Part shown: positions 23,980 through 35,500 of the stretch, in pieces
Layout of the letters: every line of letters begins with the position of its first letter
Position numbering within the stretch: the stretch's first letter is position 1
Assembly: GCA_023014335.1 (NCBI GenBank)
Contig: JAECYW010000012.1
Span: 2,170,001-2,234,000 of the forward strand
Direction: 5' to 3'
DNA: 64,000 nucleotides
Origin: Galerina marginata
Lineage: Eukaryota > Basidiomycota > Agaricomycetes > Agaricales > Galerinaceae
The notes under the pieces: model-generated
The model's input: only the letters and a program-made list of their open reading frames with translations
Databases searched by the model: none
What the model was told of the DNA's origin: nothing
Made by a program: the position numbers and the translations under genes

Positions 23980-24904
23980 ATGCTTGGCCGTCTCAGAAAT
24001 CTCTTTTCTCCTTCAGTCATCAACCCAAACTCTTTTCGTGCTGAAATGTCTACAGGTACGCCATGGTTTTAGTCACTTCTTCAACTCATGCTCATCATTC
24101 AGTTCCAGCGACTACGACACCAGAAATAGCCACATTCGCCGCAGGCTGCTTCTGGGGCGTTGAACACATCTTTCTGAAGCACTTCCCACCCTCTCAGAAC
24201 AAGGGAATCTTATCGACTGCCGTCGGTTATACCGGTGGAAACCCTATTGTCACGAATCCAACCTACAAACTCGTTTGTGGTGGTGCAACAGACCATGCCG
24301 AGGCTTTGAAGATCGAGTTCGACCCCAGCATCGTGACGTATGACGAGTTAGTTGGTGAGTTTTGGACATTCTAAGCATAACGAGACGTCATTAATTTTGT
24401 TTATTGTAGAGTTCTTCTACCGCACTCACGACCCAACGACTGCCAATCGCCAGGGAGGAGACACTGGAACCCGTGAGTCCGAATCCCTTCCTTCACTGGG
24501 TTCATGAGCATCACGCGCGGGGTTCTCTTGATGCCTCTTCCTCTCTCCGATTTCATCTTGTCAAATAATCGCTGATCATTGTCGGTTTCAAGAATACCGA
24601 TCTGCCATCTTCACTCACTCCGATGATCAAGCCGCCATCGCGAAGCGGGTTACAGAAGAAGTCCAGGCAAAACACTTCACACCGAAAGGTAAGTCATTGT
24701 CCATCTTTATCCCACAACCACCGTCTTTCTATTCCGTTTTCAGTGGTGTCATATGCTGATTCCTTTCTTTGACCAATAGGCAAGAAGATCGTCACGGAAA
24801 TCGTTCCTGGAGGACAATGGTGGGATGCTGAGGATTATCACCAGCTGTATCTCTTCAAGAACCCTGATGGGTACCAGTGCCCTACCCATCGTCTTCACTG
24901 GTAG
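23980..24904 (+). CDS. MXR1: peptide methionine sulfoxide reductase A
   Basis: Five exons (23980-24055, 24103-24354, 24410-24472, 24593-24688, 24780-24904) give 203 residues. The catalytic motif GCFWGVEH is near residue 40. [39 protein letters not shown] and [12 protein letters not shown] follow in family order. A C-terminal GYQCPTH supplies the likely resolving cysteine. The enzyme reduces methionine-S-sulfoxide in proteins and free methionine with thioredoxin. The N-terminus [19 protein letters not shown] is Arg-rich without acidic residues, like a mitochondrial presequence. A second in-frame ATG (MSTV..., just before intron 1) would give a cytosolic form. Both ends and all splice joins are clear. 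Confidence 0.95.
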
Positions 24905-25788
24905 AGAGGGTACGCTGTCGCTCTTTGTTTTAGAAGAATGATACAAAGGTGCAGTTGTAATTGCCTAATTGCTCTTGTGGAGTTTCTGGATGTATTTCTT
25001 TCTGAATCTTGCTAATACATCAATACCTTGCTGTAGCTATGGATATACACGCGCAGTTGTCGACAAATCCAATGTGTTGTATCATCACCAATTCTAACTT
25101 GACATATGAAGACACAAGTAACACTGACACATTGAAAATGAAGGACGAGGGAGCTGGCCAAAACTGAACACCTGTGGGCCTGTGTCAGTCTTGCAGTGCA
25201 CGTTGGATCCGAGGACCCATGCTGTGAAAGTTTTATTTGCATTGAGGTTTGCCAGAGGCAGGTCGAACCACAAGTTGCAGTGTTCCAACTAAACAAAGTT
25301 GCGTGAAGAACACTAGTATTGTTCATTGTCGTGACCGTGTTTTTGACGGCAAACATTGGCTTCGGTGGATAACACATGCAAAAAAGACGGGTAGGAACTC
25401 GATTATGGCGACTCGTACAGTTGGACAGGCGTCTCATTTCAAGCCTAGTTGAAAACCCTGGTTTTCTCTGCCAGGATATCGCGTTCTTGATTGGGAGATG
25501 CAGGGTCCATCACCGTTTTGAGATCCAGCCTCCAGGAAACTGAAAGTAATTTGACGCCGACACCGCGTGGTTTTCGGTCATGCTGGTCAGGGTTTGTCCC
25601 GACTCACACACTTGGGGTCGTTGGCCGCAGAGGACTTATAAAATGGGCCACCGCGCATTTTTCTTTCCCAGTTCGCTGGTCGAATCTACATCTATAATAT
25701 CTGACGGGTGAGCTCTCAACTTTTTCTGCCTCGAGTTCTGGATTGCTGCTGACATGTCTGCAGGCTCAGATATCATTCTTAAGTCGGC
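24905..25788. other. spacer and promoter of the first repeat-protein gene
   Basis: On the - strand, 25280-25094 reads LWFDLPLANLNANKTFTAW in an open frame that resembles the end of a secreted protein, but no start or exon chain was found. The right end holds the TATA box and a probable 5' UTR intron (25708-25763, GTGAGC..GCAG) of the following gene. Confidence 0.4.
25637..25643 (+). promoter_or_regulatory. TATA box of the PVKGSPAG repeat-protein gene
   Basis: TATAAAA lies about 150 bases upstream of the ATG at 25789. Part of that distance is a probable 5' UTR intron at 25708-25763, so the spliced leader would be short. Inferred from position and sequence only. Confidence 0.5.
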
Positions 25789-27113
25789 ATGCATTTCCGC
25801 ACAGCTCTGTCTGTTCTGTTCGCTTTGATCTCCGCACAAGGTAGGCTTGGCTTAGCTCATTTTCGCATTTAATTGATTCGTGTAGATGTCCTTAGTGCTC
25901 CGATCGTTACTGTGGAGGTAAGTGGTGCGATGGAGAGGATTGAACGTGAGTCGATTGTCCAAATTGCCAGAAAGTTCGGAATGATCTCTCAACGTTCGCC
26001 TGGAATTTAGAGAAAAGTTTTCTTGCTAAGATGTTAGAAAACCCCAATGTCGTCTCTCGTTCTCGTAACAATCGTCGAGCAATCGTCGCTTCCAAGAAGA
26101 TTTCTACTAGTCCTGTCAAGGGAGGTCCAGCGGGCAGTCTCGGTACTCCAGTAAAACCAGGGTCGAATCCTGTCAAGGGAAGTCCGGCTGGTACACTTGG
26201 ATCTCCACATAAGCCAGACGGTAGTGGTCCAGTCAAAGGGAGTCAGGCGGGCAGTCTTACCCCAGGAAAGCCTGGCTCTGGTCCAGTGAAAGGCAGCCCG
26301 GCTGGTACGCTTGGATCTCCGTGGAAGCCAGATGGTACGAGTAGCGGTCCAGTCAAAGGCAGTCCAGCGGGTTCTCTTACTCCAGGAAAGCCTGGTTCAA
26401 GTCCAGTGAAAGGTAGTCCAGCCGGTACGAGTAGCGGTCCAGTCAAAGGCAGTCCAGCAGGTTCTCTTACTCCAGGAAAGCCTGGTTCAAGTCCAGTGAA
26501 AGGCAGCCCAGCCGGTACGCTTGGATCTCCGTGGAAGCAAGATGGTACGAGTAGCGGTCCAGTCAAAGGCAGTCCAGCAGGTTCTCTTACTCCAGGAACG
26601 CCTGGTTCAAATCCAGTGAAAGGCAGCCCAGCCGGTACGCTTGGATCTCCGTGGAAGCCAGATGCTACGAGTAGCGGTCCAGTCAAAGGCAGTCCAGCAG
26701 GCTCTCTTACTCCAGGAAGGCCTGGTTCGAGTCCAGTGAAAGGCAGCCCAGCAGGTACACTTGGAGGTGGTCCGGTGCAGGGTAGTCCAGCAGGTGGTTT
26801 TGGTGGCTCTGGCACTAGTTCAGCCGGTGGAAGTTCGGTTGGTACTTGGAAGCCTGATGGTAGCGGTCCGGTGAAGGGCAGTCCTGCAAGTGGTTTTGGT
26901 GGTTCAGGTTCAGGTTCAACTCAAGGAAGTTCGGTAGGCACCTGGAAGCCAGACGGCCCTGTGAAGGGTACTCATGGAGGTCCTATCAGCTCCCCCGGAA
27001 AGCCAGGATCCAATCCTATCAAGGGAAACCCGGCAGGCACACTGCGTAGCCCTCCAAAACCAGTTCCAAAGCCACGAAACCTCCTTCGCATTCCTACTAC
27101 TCAGAAAATGTAG
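25789..27113 (+). CDS. secreted PVKGSPAG-repeat protein
   Basis: Three exons (25789-25840, 25886-25917, 26031-27113) give 388 residues. The N-terminus MHFRTALSVLFALISAQDVLSAP is a signal peptide. After a short region with one dibasic site (RNNRRAIVA), the rest is repeat. Sixteen copies of a P-V-K-G-S-P-A-G motif alternate in two flavours, ending SLTPGKPGS or TLGSPWKPDGTS, to make a higher-order unit of about 40 residues (120 bases). The repeat is rich in Gly, Pro, Ser and Lys, without Cys, and should be disordered and cationic. One unit near 26400-26440 is shortened. The repeats carry no KR/RR sites, so it differs from its convergent neighbour. A wall-bound or matrix role is possible but unsupported. 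No known family recognised. Confidence 0.8.
26113..27050. repeat. coding minisatellite, about 120-base higher-order unit
   Basis: Tandem array inside exon 3 of the secreted repeat gene. Units contain words such as GTCCAGTGAAAGGCAGCCC and GGTACGCTTGGATCTCCG. Neighbouring units near 26340-26700 are nearly identical, and outer ones are diverged, as expected when unequal exchange acts mainly in the centre. Confidence 0.85.
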
Positions 27114-27841
27114 GGCAAGTCTATCATCCCACGAATCCGACTGGTCAGCGCAATCCCGCCATGTTCTAGCGTCAACCCAAACTGACACCTGGTTTGGTCA
27201 GCGTAATCCCAAGATTGATCATGATTTATGTATCGCATTACGACCACTTATTTGAATTCCATTGGTTGCCAATAGGAAGCTTTGGTGTTGAAGAGAATAT
27301 TCATAATCGATGACGATACGATGATGGGTACGATCAAAATCATAGTTTTTCGATTGGAGGCAGCGACGTCATATTATCTATCCGAGTTTCTTGTGATAAG
27401 TATTGTGCTTCGCTGATATACAGAGTCCTGCAGCCGTTAATTGCTGAACCTGTCAACTTTGTACTCGACTATCTCAGTGCTAGTGACAGAGAGACAAAGA
27501 CGACGAATGCTTTACGGTTCCGATGGTTTTTGTTAAAACAAAACATTCAATTGTAATCAATAACCTGAGCGTGGTACAGCTTTTTTAACTACATATCAGA
27601 GGCTACCAGTCTTTTGTTCTTGGAAATGATACAACTAATCAAGACAAGGAGGGGATTTCGTGTGATTTCGGTTTTCGTCGAAGGGCTCGTATGTCCTAGT
27701 GGTACAAAGAAAGGAGCAAGGAACCGGAAGGATAAAACGTTTCATAAGAGAAGGAAATGGGGAGCAGACCTGGGAATAGAATCGACGACAAGGGAAGTTG
27801 ATAAAGGGTATCCGGCGGGTAGACAAACCGTAGTTGTTCCA
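27114..27841. other. spacer between two convergent repeat-protein genes
   Basis: Both flanking genes end here, so it should hold two 3' UTRs. The left half is AT-rich with several AATAAA-like stretches. No gene is supported. Confidence 0.5.
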
Positions 27842-29738
27842 TCAAAGTGCCCGCCCGCTGCGAGAACCGTTTCGAGAATCTCCATGGCGGCGACGTTCTA
27901 GGGCACGTCCGCTGCGAGACCCGTTCCTTTCGCCGGAACCGTGTCGCCGGGCCTCGAGAGCGCGGCCACTGCGAGAACCGTTCCTTTCTCCAGATCCATG
28001 ACGACGGGCCTCAAGGGCGCGACCACTGCGAGAACCGTTCCTTTCTCCAGAACCGTGACGGCGGGCCTCAAGGGCGCGACCACTGCGAGAGCCATTCCTC
28101 TCTCCGGAACCGTGACGACGGGCTTCGAGATCGCGGCCACTGCGAGATCCATTCCTCTCCCCAGAACCGTGGCGGCGAGCCTCAAGGGCGCGTCCGCTGC
28201 GAGAACCGTTTCGAGAATCTCCGTGACGGCGACGCTCTAGGGCACGACCGCTGCGAGAGCCATTCCTTTCTCCGGAACCGTGTCGGCGGGCTTCGAGGGC
28301 TCGCCCGCTACGAGATCCATTCCTCTCCCCAGAACCGTGGCGGCGAGCTTCAAGGGCCCGTCCGCTGCGTGAACCGTTCCTTTCTCCAGAGCCGTGTCGA
28401 CGAGCTTCGAGAGCACGACCGCTGCGAGAGCCGTTCCTCTCTCCAGAACCATGACGACGGGCTTCGAGATCGCGGCCACTGCGAGATCCATTCCTTTCTC
28501 CAGAACCATGACGGCGTGCCTCAAGAGCGCGTCCACTGCGTGAGCCGTTCCTCTCTCCTGAGCCGTGGCGGCGGGCTTCGAGAGCGCGACCGCTGCGAGA
28601 TCCGTTCCGCTCTCCGGAACCATGGCGGCGAGCTTCTAGATCACGTCCACTACGAGAGCCGTTCCTTTCGCCTGAGCCGTGACGACGGGCTTCGAGAGCG
28701 CGTCCGCTGCGAGATCCGTTCCGTTCTCCAGAACCGTGGCGGCGGGCTTCGAGAGCACGACCACTGCGAGAGCCATTCCTCTCTCCGGAACCGTGACGGC
28801 GGGCTTCGAGGGCTCGACCGCTGCGAGATCCGTTCCTTTCTCCAGAACCGTGTCGGCGGGCCTCAAGGTCGCGACCGCTGCGAGAGCCATTCCTCTCTCC
28901 GGAACCGTGGCGGCGGGCTTCAAGGTCACGGCCACTACGAGAGCCGTTCCTTTCGCCTGAGCCGTGACGACGAGCTTCGAGAGCGCGTCCGCTGCGAGAT
29001 CCATTCCGTTCTCCAGAACCGTGGCGGCGGGCCTCGAGAGCACGACCACTACGAGATCCGTTCCTTTCGCCAGAACCATGGCGGCGGGCTTCGAGGGCGC
29101 GACCGCTGCGAGAGCCATTCCTTTCTCCAGAACCGTGTCGGCGGGCCTCAAGGTCGCGACCACTGCGAGAGCCATTCCTCTCTCCGGAACCGTGGCGGCG
29201 GGCTTCAAGGTCACGGCCACTACGAGAGCCGTTCCTTTCGCCTGAGCCGTGGCGACGGGCTTCGAGATCGCGTCCACTACGAGATCCGTTCCTTTCACCA
29301 GAACCATGGCGGCGAGATTCAAGGGCGCGACCGCTGCGAGAGCCATTCCTTTCTCCAGAGCCGTGACGGCGAGCCTCAAGGGCACGACCACTGCGAGAGC
29401 CGTTCCTCTCTCCTGAGCCGTGGCGGCGGGCCTCGAGATCGCGACCACTACGAGAACCGTTCCTTTCTCCAGAACCATGGCGGCGTGCCTCAAGAGCGCG
29501 TCCACTGCGAGAGCCATTCCTCTCTCCTGAGCCATGGCGGCGTGCTTCGATCTTGAATGGCTCTCTAGCGACTAGGACGTCGCGAGTGGCTAAGTCGGCG
29601 CCAAAAGGTGCAACCTAACATGGTAGCTCAGGTTAGGACAATAGATGGGAAGGAAAAGAAATAGAAACTTACAGGGATGGCGTGTGCCGTCAAGACGGCA
29701 GCGAGAACGAAGGCGATAAAGCTCTTGTTAAACTGCAT
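27842..29738 (-). CDS. secreted 30-copy repeat precursor with Arg-Arg sites (KEP-like)
   Basis: Exon 1 (29738-29673) encodes the signal peptide MQFNKSFIAFVLAAVLTAHAIP. A 58-base GT..AG intron (29672-29615) follows. Exon 2 (29614-27842) starts VAPFGADLATRDVLVAREPF and stays open for 590 codons to TGA 27842-27844, giving 612 residues. After a 26-residue leader ending IEARR come 30 units with consensus HGSGERNGSRSGRALEARR: 28 of 19 residues, one of 18 and a final 14. Position 14 is Ala or Asp and position 17 is Ala, Ser or Arg. Two units (18- and 14-residue) replace SGER by DSR; otherwise all are identical in protein while codons vary synonymously. Arg-Arg closing each full unit is a Kex2-type site, and each unit has an N-G-S sequon. 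Similar architecture is known from fungal Kex2-processed repeat proteins. Function unknown. Confidence 0.88.
27845..29536. repeat. 57-base coding minisatellite, 30 units
   Basis: Tandem array in exon 2 of the - strand precursor gene. The period is 57 bases, a multiple of three, so other frames on both strands also stay open by chance for hundreds of codons. The differences between units fall at synonymous positions of the - strand frame that ends at 27842, for example GGT/GGC/GGA/GGG for Gly and CTC/CTT/CTA for Leu. Two units (the 18- and 14-residue ones) carry the same 3-base loss and substitutions. Confidence 0.92.
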
Positions 29739-32009
29739 TGTGGTAGTTGGTGGCTGATCGGTTCTGTCTTGTTAGAGCAAAGCTGTATGAGAGCGAATCA
29801 ATGCTGAGATCGAGACTGGAGAAAGAAACTCGAGAGATGGTGGTTTTTATAGCCCTCAGGAATATGTCTAGGACACGGAAGGTGAGCATAATTTTCTATT
29901 GAGGTCAGAAACATTGACCTTGGCATCAGGATTACCACCGTTATTCATACGCACACAGTCTGCAACAAAAGACGAAAATATCACGCCAAGATAGGTTTGA
30001 AATCCGTGTCAACATAGCAAATTTGTATAATAATGTCACCTGGATGAATGAATATTCATGGATCCTTGAGGAAGATGTCGAACATCTGAACGTGAAACCA
30101 GATGTCGAAAGTTTACGTCAATTCAAGGACAAAGTCGACGAATGTAAACCCTCGCACGAGTAGCTCGGTAAAGACAGCATCGGGTGGATATTCCTGGAGT
30201 ATGACCGCCGGTACGACTGGGTGATTTCCACAAGAATTAACAATGGCGACACATCTCCAAAGAATTCGTCAATGTCACTGTCATCTTGGATTTTCTAAGC
30301 GGACTGCGGAGCTGCGGTTTGGGAAGATTAATCTTTTGGAGGAGACCAAGCCAAGTACTTCCCATGTTACCATTGCGCTCGGACGACCTTGTTTCGAGCT
30401 AACGCCAAGAGCAGAACAGTAGAAACGCGGTGCAAGAAAGGCAGACTAAACTAGGAAAATGGTCAGCGTTGGTAGGATCTAGGCACCGAAGCAACTCAAG
30501 AATCACAACTGTCAGACTCAATGCAGCGGGAGTATGATCAAAGGCACTAGGAGAGCTCCGAACAGAATCGGTATTCTCTCAAAAAATCCCGAGGTAAACA
30601 TCTGGTAAACGGGAAAGAGAGGGCCCCGTTGGGTCTATAAATGAATTCGGGAGCCTCAAGGTGAAGCGCAGCACAACATAGAAAAGATATACTCTGCAAC
30701 AACCGGAATGATTAGCCAAGATCGAGAGAAAACAAAACTACAGATGTCACGATCGTAAAAGAAACAATTGTCGCACAGGATGGGATGGAAAACCACAGCA
30801 GTGGACCCGAGCATGAGTTGGTTCCCAGAAACCCGGAACTTCAAGCAACCAGCGTCGTGTATGGCGTATTTGATATGTAACAACGAAATATTTTGACTTT
30901 GCTTGCGTCGGAAATATTCGAGGTATTGGCCACCCGAGAATTGAGAGCATACACCAGCCGCTCGGTACTGTTTCCCAAACTTCGTGTATGGAACGGAGTA
31001 TTTTTCAGGCTATAATTTGAGCAAGAATTCCGGAAATGAATTGACGGGTTAGAGAGGGAGAAACTGTACACACATTGCTATAAGACGCTTCAATTGGCAG
31101 TGGGCTTTGAAGGCAAGACAGAGGCGGCAGAGTTCAACTGGAAGCAGAGTTTTTCAAGGTCGGCGTCATGCCAGAAAGCAAGCGGATGTTGTGACACATC
31201 ACGTGTCACGTCACAAATATAATTAGTCACGCTCGATGTCCCACTCACCGACCTGGGTCAGAAGAACGTCTATCTTACCCGAACCACACGTACAGCATGT
31301 AAACTACCTACTCTGGCGGAAACCTCATAGAACAAGTCCAGTTCCATCAAGTCCCGTGTTTAACTATAGCGCCCGCAGGCCCAGGGGATCCAGTGGGAAA
31401 GCACTCCTAGTCCTACAACTTGTCCTTGACCGTGTACGGTTAACTGGAAGTAGTAGTCACAGAAACACGATCGCGAGCAAGGCCACCGTGTAAGCTGTAT
31501 GCAGTGGTCTATACTCGTCAGATCGGATGACTTCTGTGTAGTTTCACTTGGCGCTAGTCCTAAGAGTGAGGGACTTCCATTCGGTACTTTTCACATCAGA
31601 CCTTTCTTGTACTTGTAAGCGCACTTACACGCTACGCAAACGCTACAAAGCCGGGATTCAAGCTGCGGAAAATGACATATGCAGGATCAGACTCAAGCAT
31701 TTGACGTGAAATTGAATGGTTTCTCGAACACTAGGCTGCAGCGCTTTGGGGTGATTCATTTCCGCTGAGTATCGTTTAGGGTTTCACATTGCCTCTTTAC
31801 CTGCCAACCAATAACCTTATGTAGGTCCGCTCAGGGCAAGCCGTCAACTGTTGCGGCGCTGACTCTGCCTCGTTCTTGCCTGTAAGAGTTCATGTGCCGC
31901 TGACCATTCCTTCGAGAGTCCAGTGAAGCTATTTAGACAGCTGTATCGGCCAGGTTCTTTACGATTTCACGGTCTCCCTTGGTTCCGAGCCCCAGATTAC
32001 CCAGCCACC
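29739..32009. other. 2.3 kb spacer between divergent secreted-protein genes
   Basis: Promoter region of the KEP-like gene on the left and of the small Ser/Thr-rich gene on the right. Frames of 65-85 codons occur on both strands (for example 31236-31493), without domains. An inverted repeat GTGACAC/GTGTCAC with a central CACGTG lies near 31190-31210 and could bind a bHLH factor. No gene is supported. Confidence 0.4.
29844..29851 (-). promoter_or_regulatory. TATA box of the KEP-like repeat gene
   Basis: On the - strand the sequence reads TATAAAAA about 105 bases upstream of the ATG at 29738. Its position suits a strong, regulated secreted-protein promoter. Inferred from sequence and distance only. 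Confidence 0.55.
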
Positions 32010-32510
32010 ATGAAGTTTGCGACCTTAACATCGCTCCTTGCTCTGCTCGTTCTCGCGTTTGTTGCAACCGCACAAGACACGACCACCACAGATGACGACT
32101 CGACATTTACAATTGATCCAGATCCCACCACGGACGATTTTCCAACACCAACTGGGTCCGTATAAAACACACTCTTCTATTTACACTTCACTAAACAAAA
32201 CTTTCAATCGAAAATTAGAACTGATACGATCACAGATATCATTCCAACTGATGATACTTCGTCAGCTACTCTGTCGAGTACCTCTTCTTCCTCCCTGATC
32301 ACATTAACGACTTCAAAAACGACGTCGAAACTCACCACTATAACGCCGAAACCGACTACTACCCCGTCTACCACATCTACAAAGCCAGTGACTTTGGCCA
32401 GTAGCACTGTCACCGCCCAAAGCATTAATTTTGCTCTGCCAACTAAGGTATCAAAGGTGGAGCAGGTTATGATTGGGGTGTTCGCTGGGGCGGTTGCGGT
32501 GATATTGTGA
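32010..32510 (+). CDS. small secreted Ser/Thr-rich protein, possibly GPI-anchored
   Basis: Two exons (32010-32155 and 32219-32510) give 145 residues; the start lies in a good context (CCACCATGA). The N-terminus MKFATLTSLLALLVLAFVATA is a signal peptide. The mature part opens with an acidic Asp/Thr stretch (TTTTDDDSTFTIDPDPTTDD) and continues as a Thr/Ser-rich segment that would be O-mannosylated. The C-terminus ends with a hydrophobic tail (VMIGVFAGAVAVIL). This architecture suits a GPI-anchored cell-wall or plasma-membrane protein. No cysteines and no known domain are visible. The intron uses a GTCCGT donor. Confidence 0.8.
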
Positions 32511-35500
32511 GCTCCAGTTAATATCCGTCGAGGAGAGCTGCATTGCGTGAAGGACATTGAGCGAACAAATGGACATCCTAGACATTGTAATTGATTTAGA
32601 GTTGCGGACATACACTTTTTTACGGTTCTCTTCGTCTGTCTTGAACTATGTAAGTTAGCAAGAGGATTGTGTTCGGCACAAGAACCCCCAAAGCAGCTCG
32701 TGGTGGTAAAGTAGTTGCTTGCTCACAGGGCGCAGGGCCTGGCATTTTTTAACACGATGCCTTTTATCGAATACAACAACTTTACACTTTTGTTACTGGT
32801 ACCGTAAGAGAGGTGTTTGTCCATAGATCGTAGGTCATTTTGAAACGATGGCACTTCAGCCTCGCTTTAGCGCCCGTCAGTGGCTGAGCGTGGGAATCGG
32901 ATCGGACTTGAGCCGGCCAGAAGTTGGACTGAAGAGAATCAGATCACAATACTAGATATCGTTTTCTCCAAGTCCTCTCCTTCAACATTTCAATTTTGTG
33001 CTTCGAAAGGCAAATGCCTTGTTAGTGATCCTTTACAGTTTATTACTACCCTATGGACGAAACTAATTTGGGAGGGTTGACCTGCAGAGGGAAATTGTGC
33101 GTTAACAATGGTATGCACCTCACTGTCCAGTGGACAATCTCGTCTATCCTATATTCATTATTGTCGTCGATCGCTATAAAAAAAATTCGACTGGATTGCT
33201 CTACTTCCTAGTGGATCTGGAATTTCTCCTGTATGTAATTCATTGGACAATATGAAACCGTCCCAGCGACGGGGTTCCGCACATGAGCCACGGGATAACT
33301 GGGTAATCCTTTCTCCTGTAGATGTGGTCTATTAGTATTTCTCCGGCCTAAGGAAGAACCGGATACGGATGTATCCTTATAAGAATTGAATTCATACGAA
33401 GACTTTCGTTTATAATTTTTTCCCGTCTTTCCCAGTGGCTTCAACCATATGAGTGTAAATATCCTCCAAATTAGACGTACCCTCAGTCGGAGAATGGCTC
33501 GAAAGTACACACACAGTATCTTCCGTGGCTCCAATTGTTTATGACTGCAAAATATGACGAAGAATATGACGGTATGCTGGTCCTTAAAAGTACCGGGATA
33601 TAAGTTTACTTCCCAGTCCCCTTTCCAAGGCAGCTGTTCTGGTTCAGCATATACAAGACTTCATCCATATTAAATATGCATCAGCCGGCATGGGCCGCGA
33701 CGTTGACTCGATACAATTATTGACACGGTGTCAAATATTGCGCAATTGCAGAGGCTCGCCAGTAATGGCCAGGTTTGCGTTCCTCGTATCAATCAGCGTA
33801 CTCACAATCTTTAGGCATTTTTTAGGCATAGTGCGTACTATTTGAGGACACCCAACGTTAGTCATATTACCTGTGTTATTAAACGGACATGGTCCAACTA
33901 TTTGTTACTATCAACAGACAATTTTACCCATGTCCAGATGCTTACCAGTTGCTTTCCAGTGAACAAACAGAATTCAAATAAGAGTGAAGTACGCTCAATA
34001 CGGGTTCTCTCTTACTTAGTACTTGCGTTCAAAATACAAATACAACACCAGGTATGGCTACTCCGGTTTCTTTCAAAAATAGATCAGTTATTGACACCAA
34101 CTTCTTTCGGTTTTACAACATTCCGCCTTCGAACGCGCGTGGATCAACGATCAGCTTCCGTGAACGCTGCGGAATACTCGACTGGACCCGGTCAAAGCTG
34201 TGAATATCGGAGAGGCTTATTTCTCAAGGGTTGGTGTGTCCTTTTTTCCCTGCTTTTGGGTACTTTTGCCGTATAGCTACTAAATTTAATTCGTTTCTTC
34301 TCATGGGGTCTTCGGATTTCATTGAGATATGGATGGCGCCGCCGCAGTAGCCATTATTGCCAATAACTTAAGACTTTTGCCCAAGTTTCGTGTGGTTAAT
34401 TTTGTGCACTTGGCGTTCTCCGTGTTTATAAGCATTGAGTAAACAGGGGTCCCAGACAGCTGCTTCGTTTAATATAACATTCGGTCCGAGAATTTCCCAA
34501 CAACGAGCGCGACTAATTGTATTGCAGTATTCAGCATTTTCACTCGTGTGCCCAACCTGAACCTATACACACCAGGAATCTCCTGTCGCATGTTAGTAAT
34601 TTCATCCAGCGAGGGCGGACGCGGATCTGACCTTAATGTACTTATAAGTTATGAGAACAGTCTCATTCGGATGTTTGAACGTTATTCACCTAACACCGTC
34701 CTTCGATTAGTTTTTGTTATCGTAGAAGGTGTCAGATTTTTTTGATTATACCATAACTATGGATGGAGCAGTCTCCGGCGACGTTAATCACTCCTATTTT
34801 TCAAATTTCCGAGGGTTTGAAAACCTGCTGAATTTTTTGCCGCTGGGAGGAGTGACAACAAGGGTAATTCTTCCCAAGCCAAGTCCTTAGTATGTCCGTT
34901 GCTGTCAGTGTATTTGAATGTCGTCTATTCTGGTCAGACTCAGTATTGTGGAGAAGCATCGAATCGGATTAGTTGGATTCTCGCTCTCGTGCCAGCCAGA
35001 AATAACTGTGCGCGCTAAAAATATCGTTTTTGAAACGCTACTTGGCGCAGGTCGTCCGACCCTGCATTGAGATAGACATGGACCGCCGCGAACAAAGCCA
35101 AGTATCTCATTTGGTGTGGTATACGAGAATACGAAGACTACATGAGAAGATCAGTTCGGAAGTGGAGGGTGCTGTTCGTCAAATTTTTAGAGAGGGGTAA
35201 AACTTGAGAAGGGCCAAGAGATATCGCAATTATAGCAAGCAGAGGCGCAAGTATTTATCCTCAAGTTCTTGGGAAACAAGGCGCGGGTTTGTGCCTATTG
35301 GACGGCAGTTCCAGGTCCTCGACCATGTAGCATGCTTTCGAAATCTCAGGCTGTAATTCGATGCTGCGGAAAGATTCCAGGGTAGTTTGGGTGGGCCAGG
35401 TGGGCTTAAGTGGCATTCAAGTATTGTTGGCCTCTGCAGGCTTGTCGAGAATGCTCGTATCGACCCCGCCTTCGATGCGATGCCTTCGAAGTCAAGTCAG

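Noticed and set aside
26243..26815. A 190-codon - strand frame, Pro/Leu/Gly repeats
   Set aside because: It is the antisense of the PVKGSPAG array. The + strand has a signal peptide, clean splice joins and a stop.
26113..29536. Regular repeats considered as a CRISPR array
   Set aside because: The units are contiguous coding minisatellites without unique spacers, in a eukaryotic genome.
27847..29556. A 569-codon + strand open frame rich in Cys, His and Arg
   Set aside because: It is the antisense shadow of the 57-base array. It has no signal peptide or ATG-led exon of its own, and its residues vary between units where the - strand frame stays constant.
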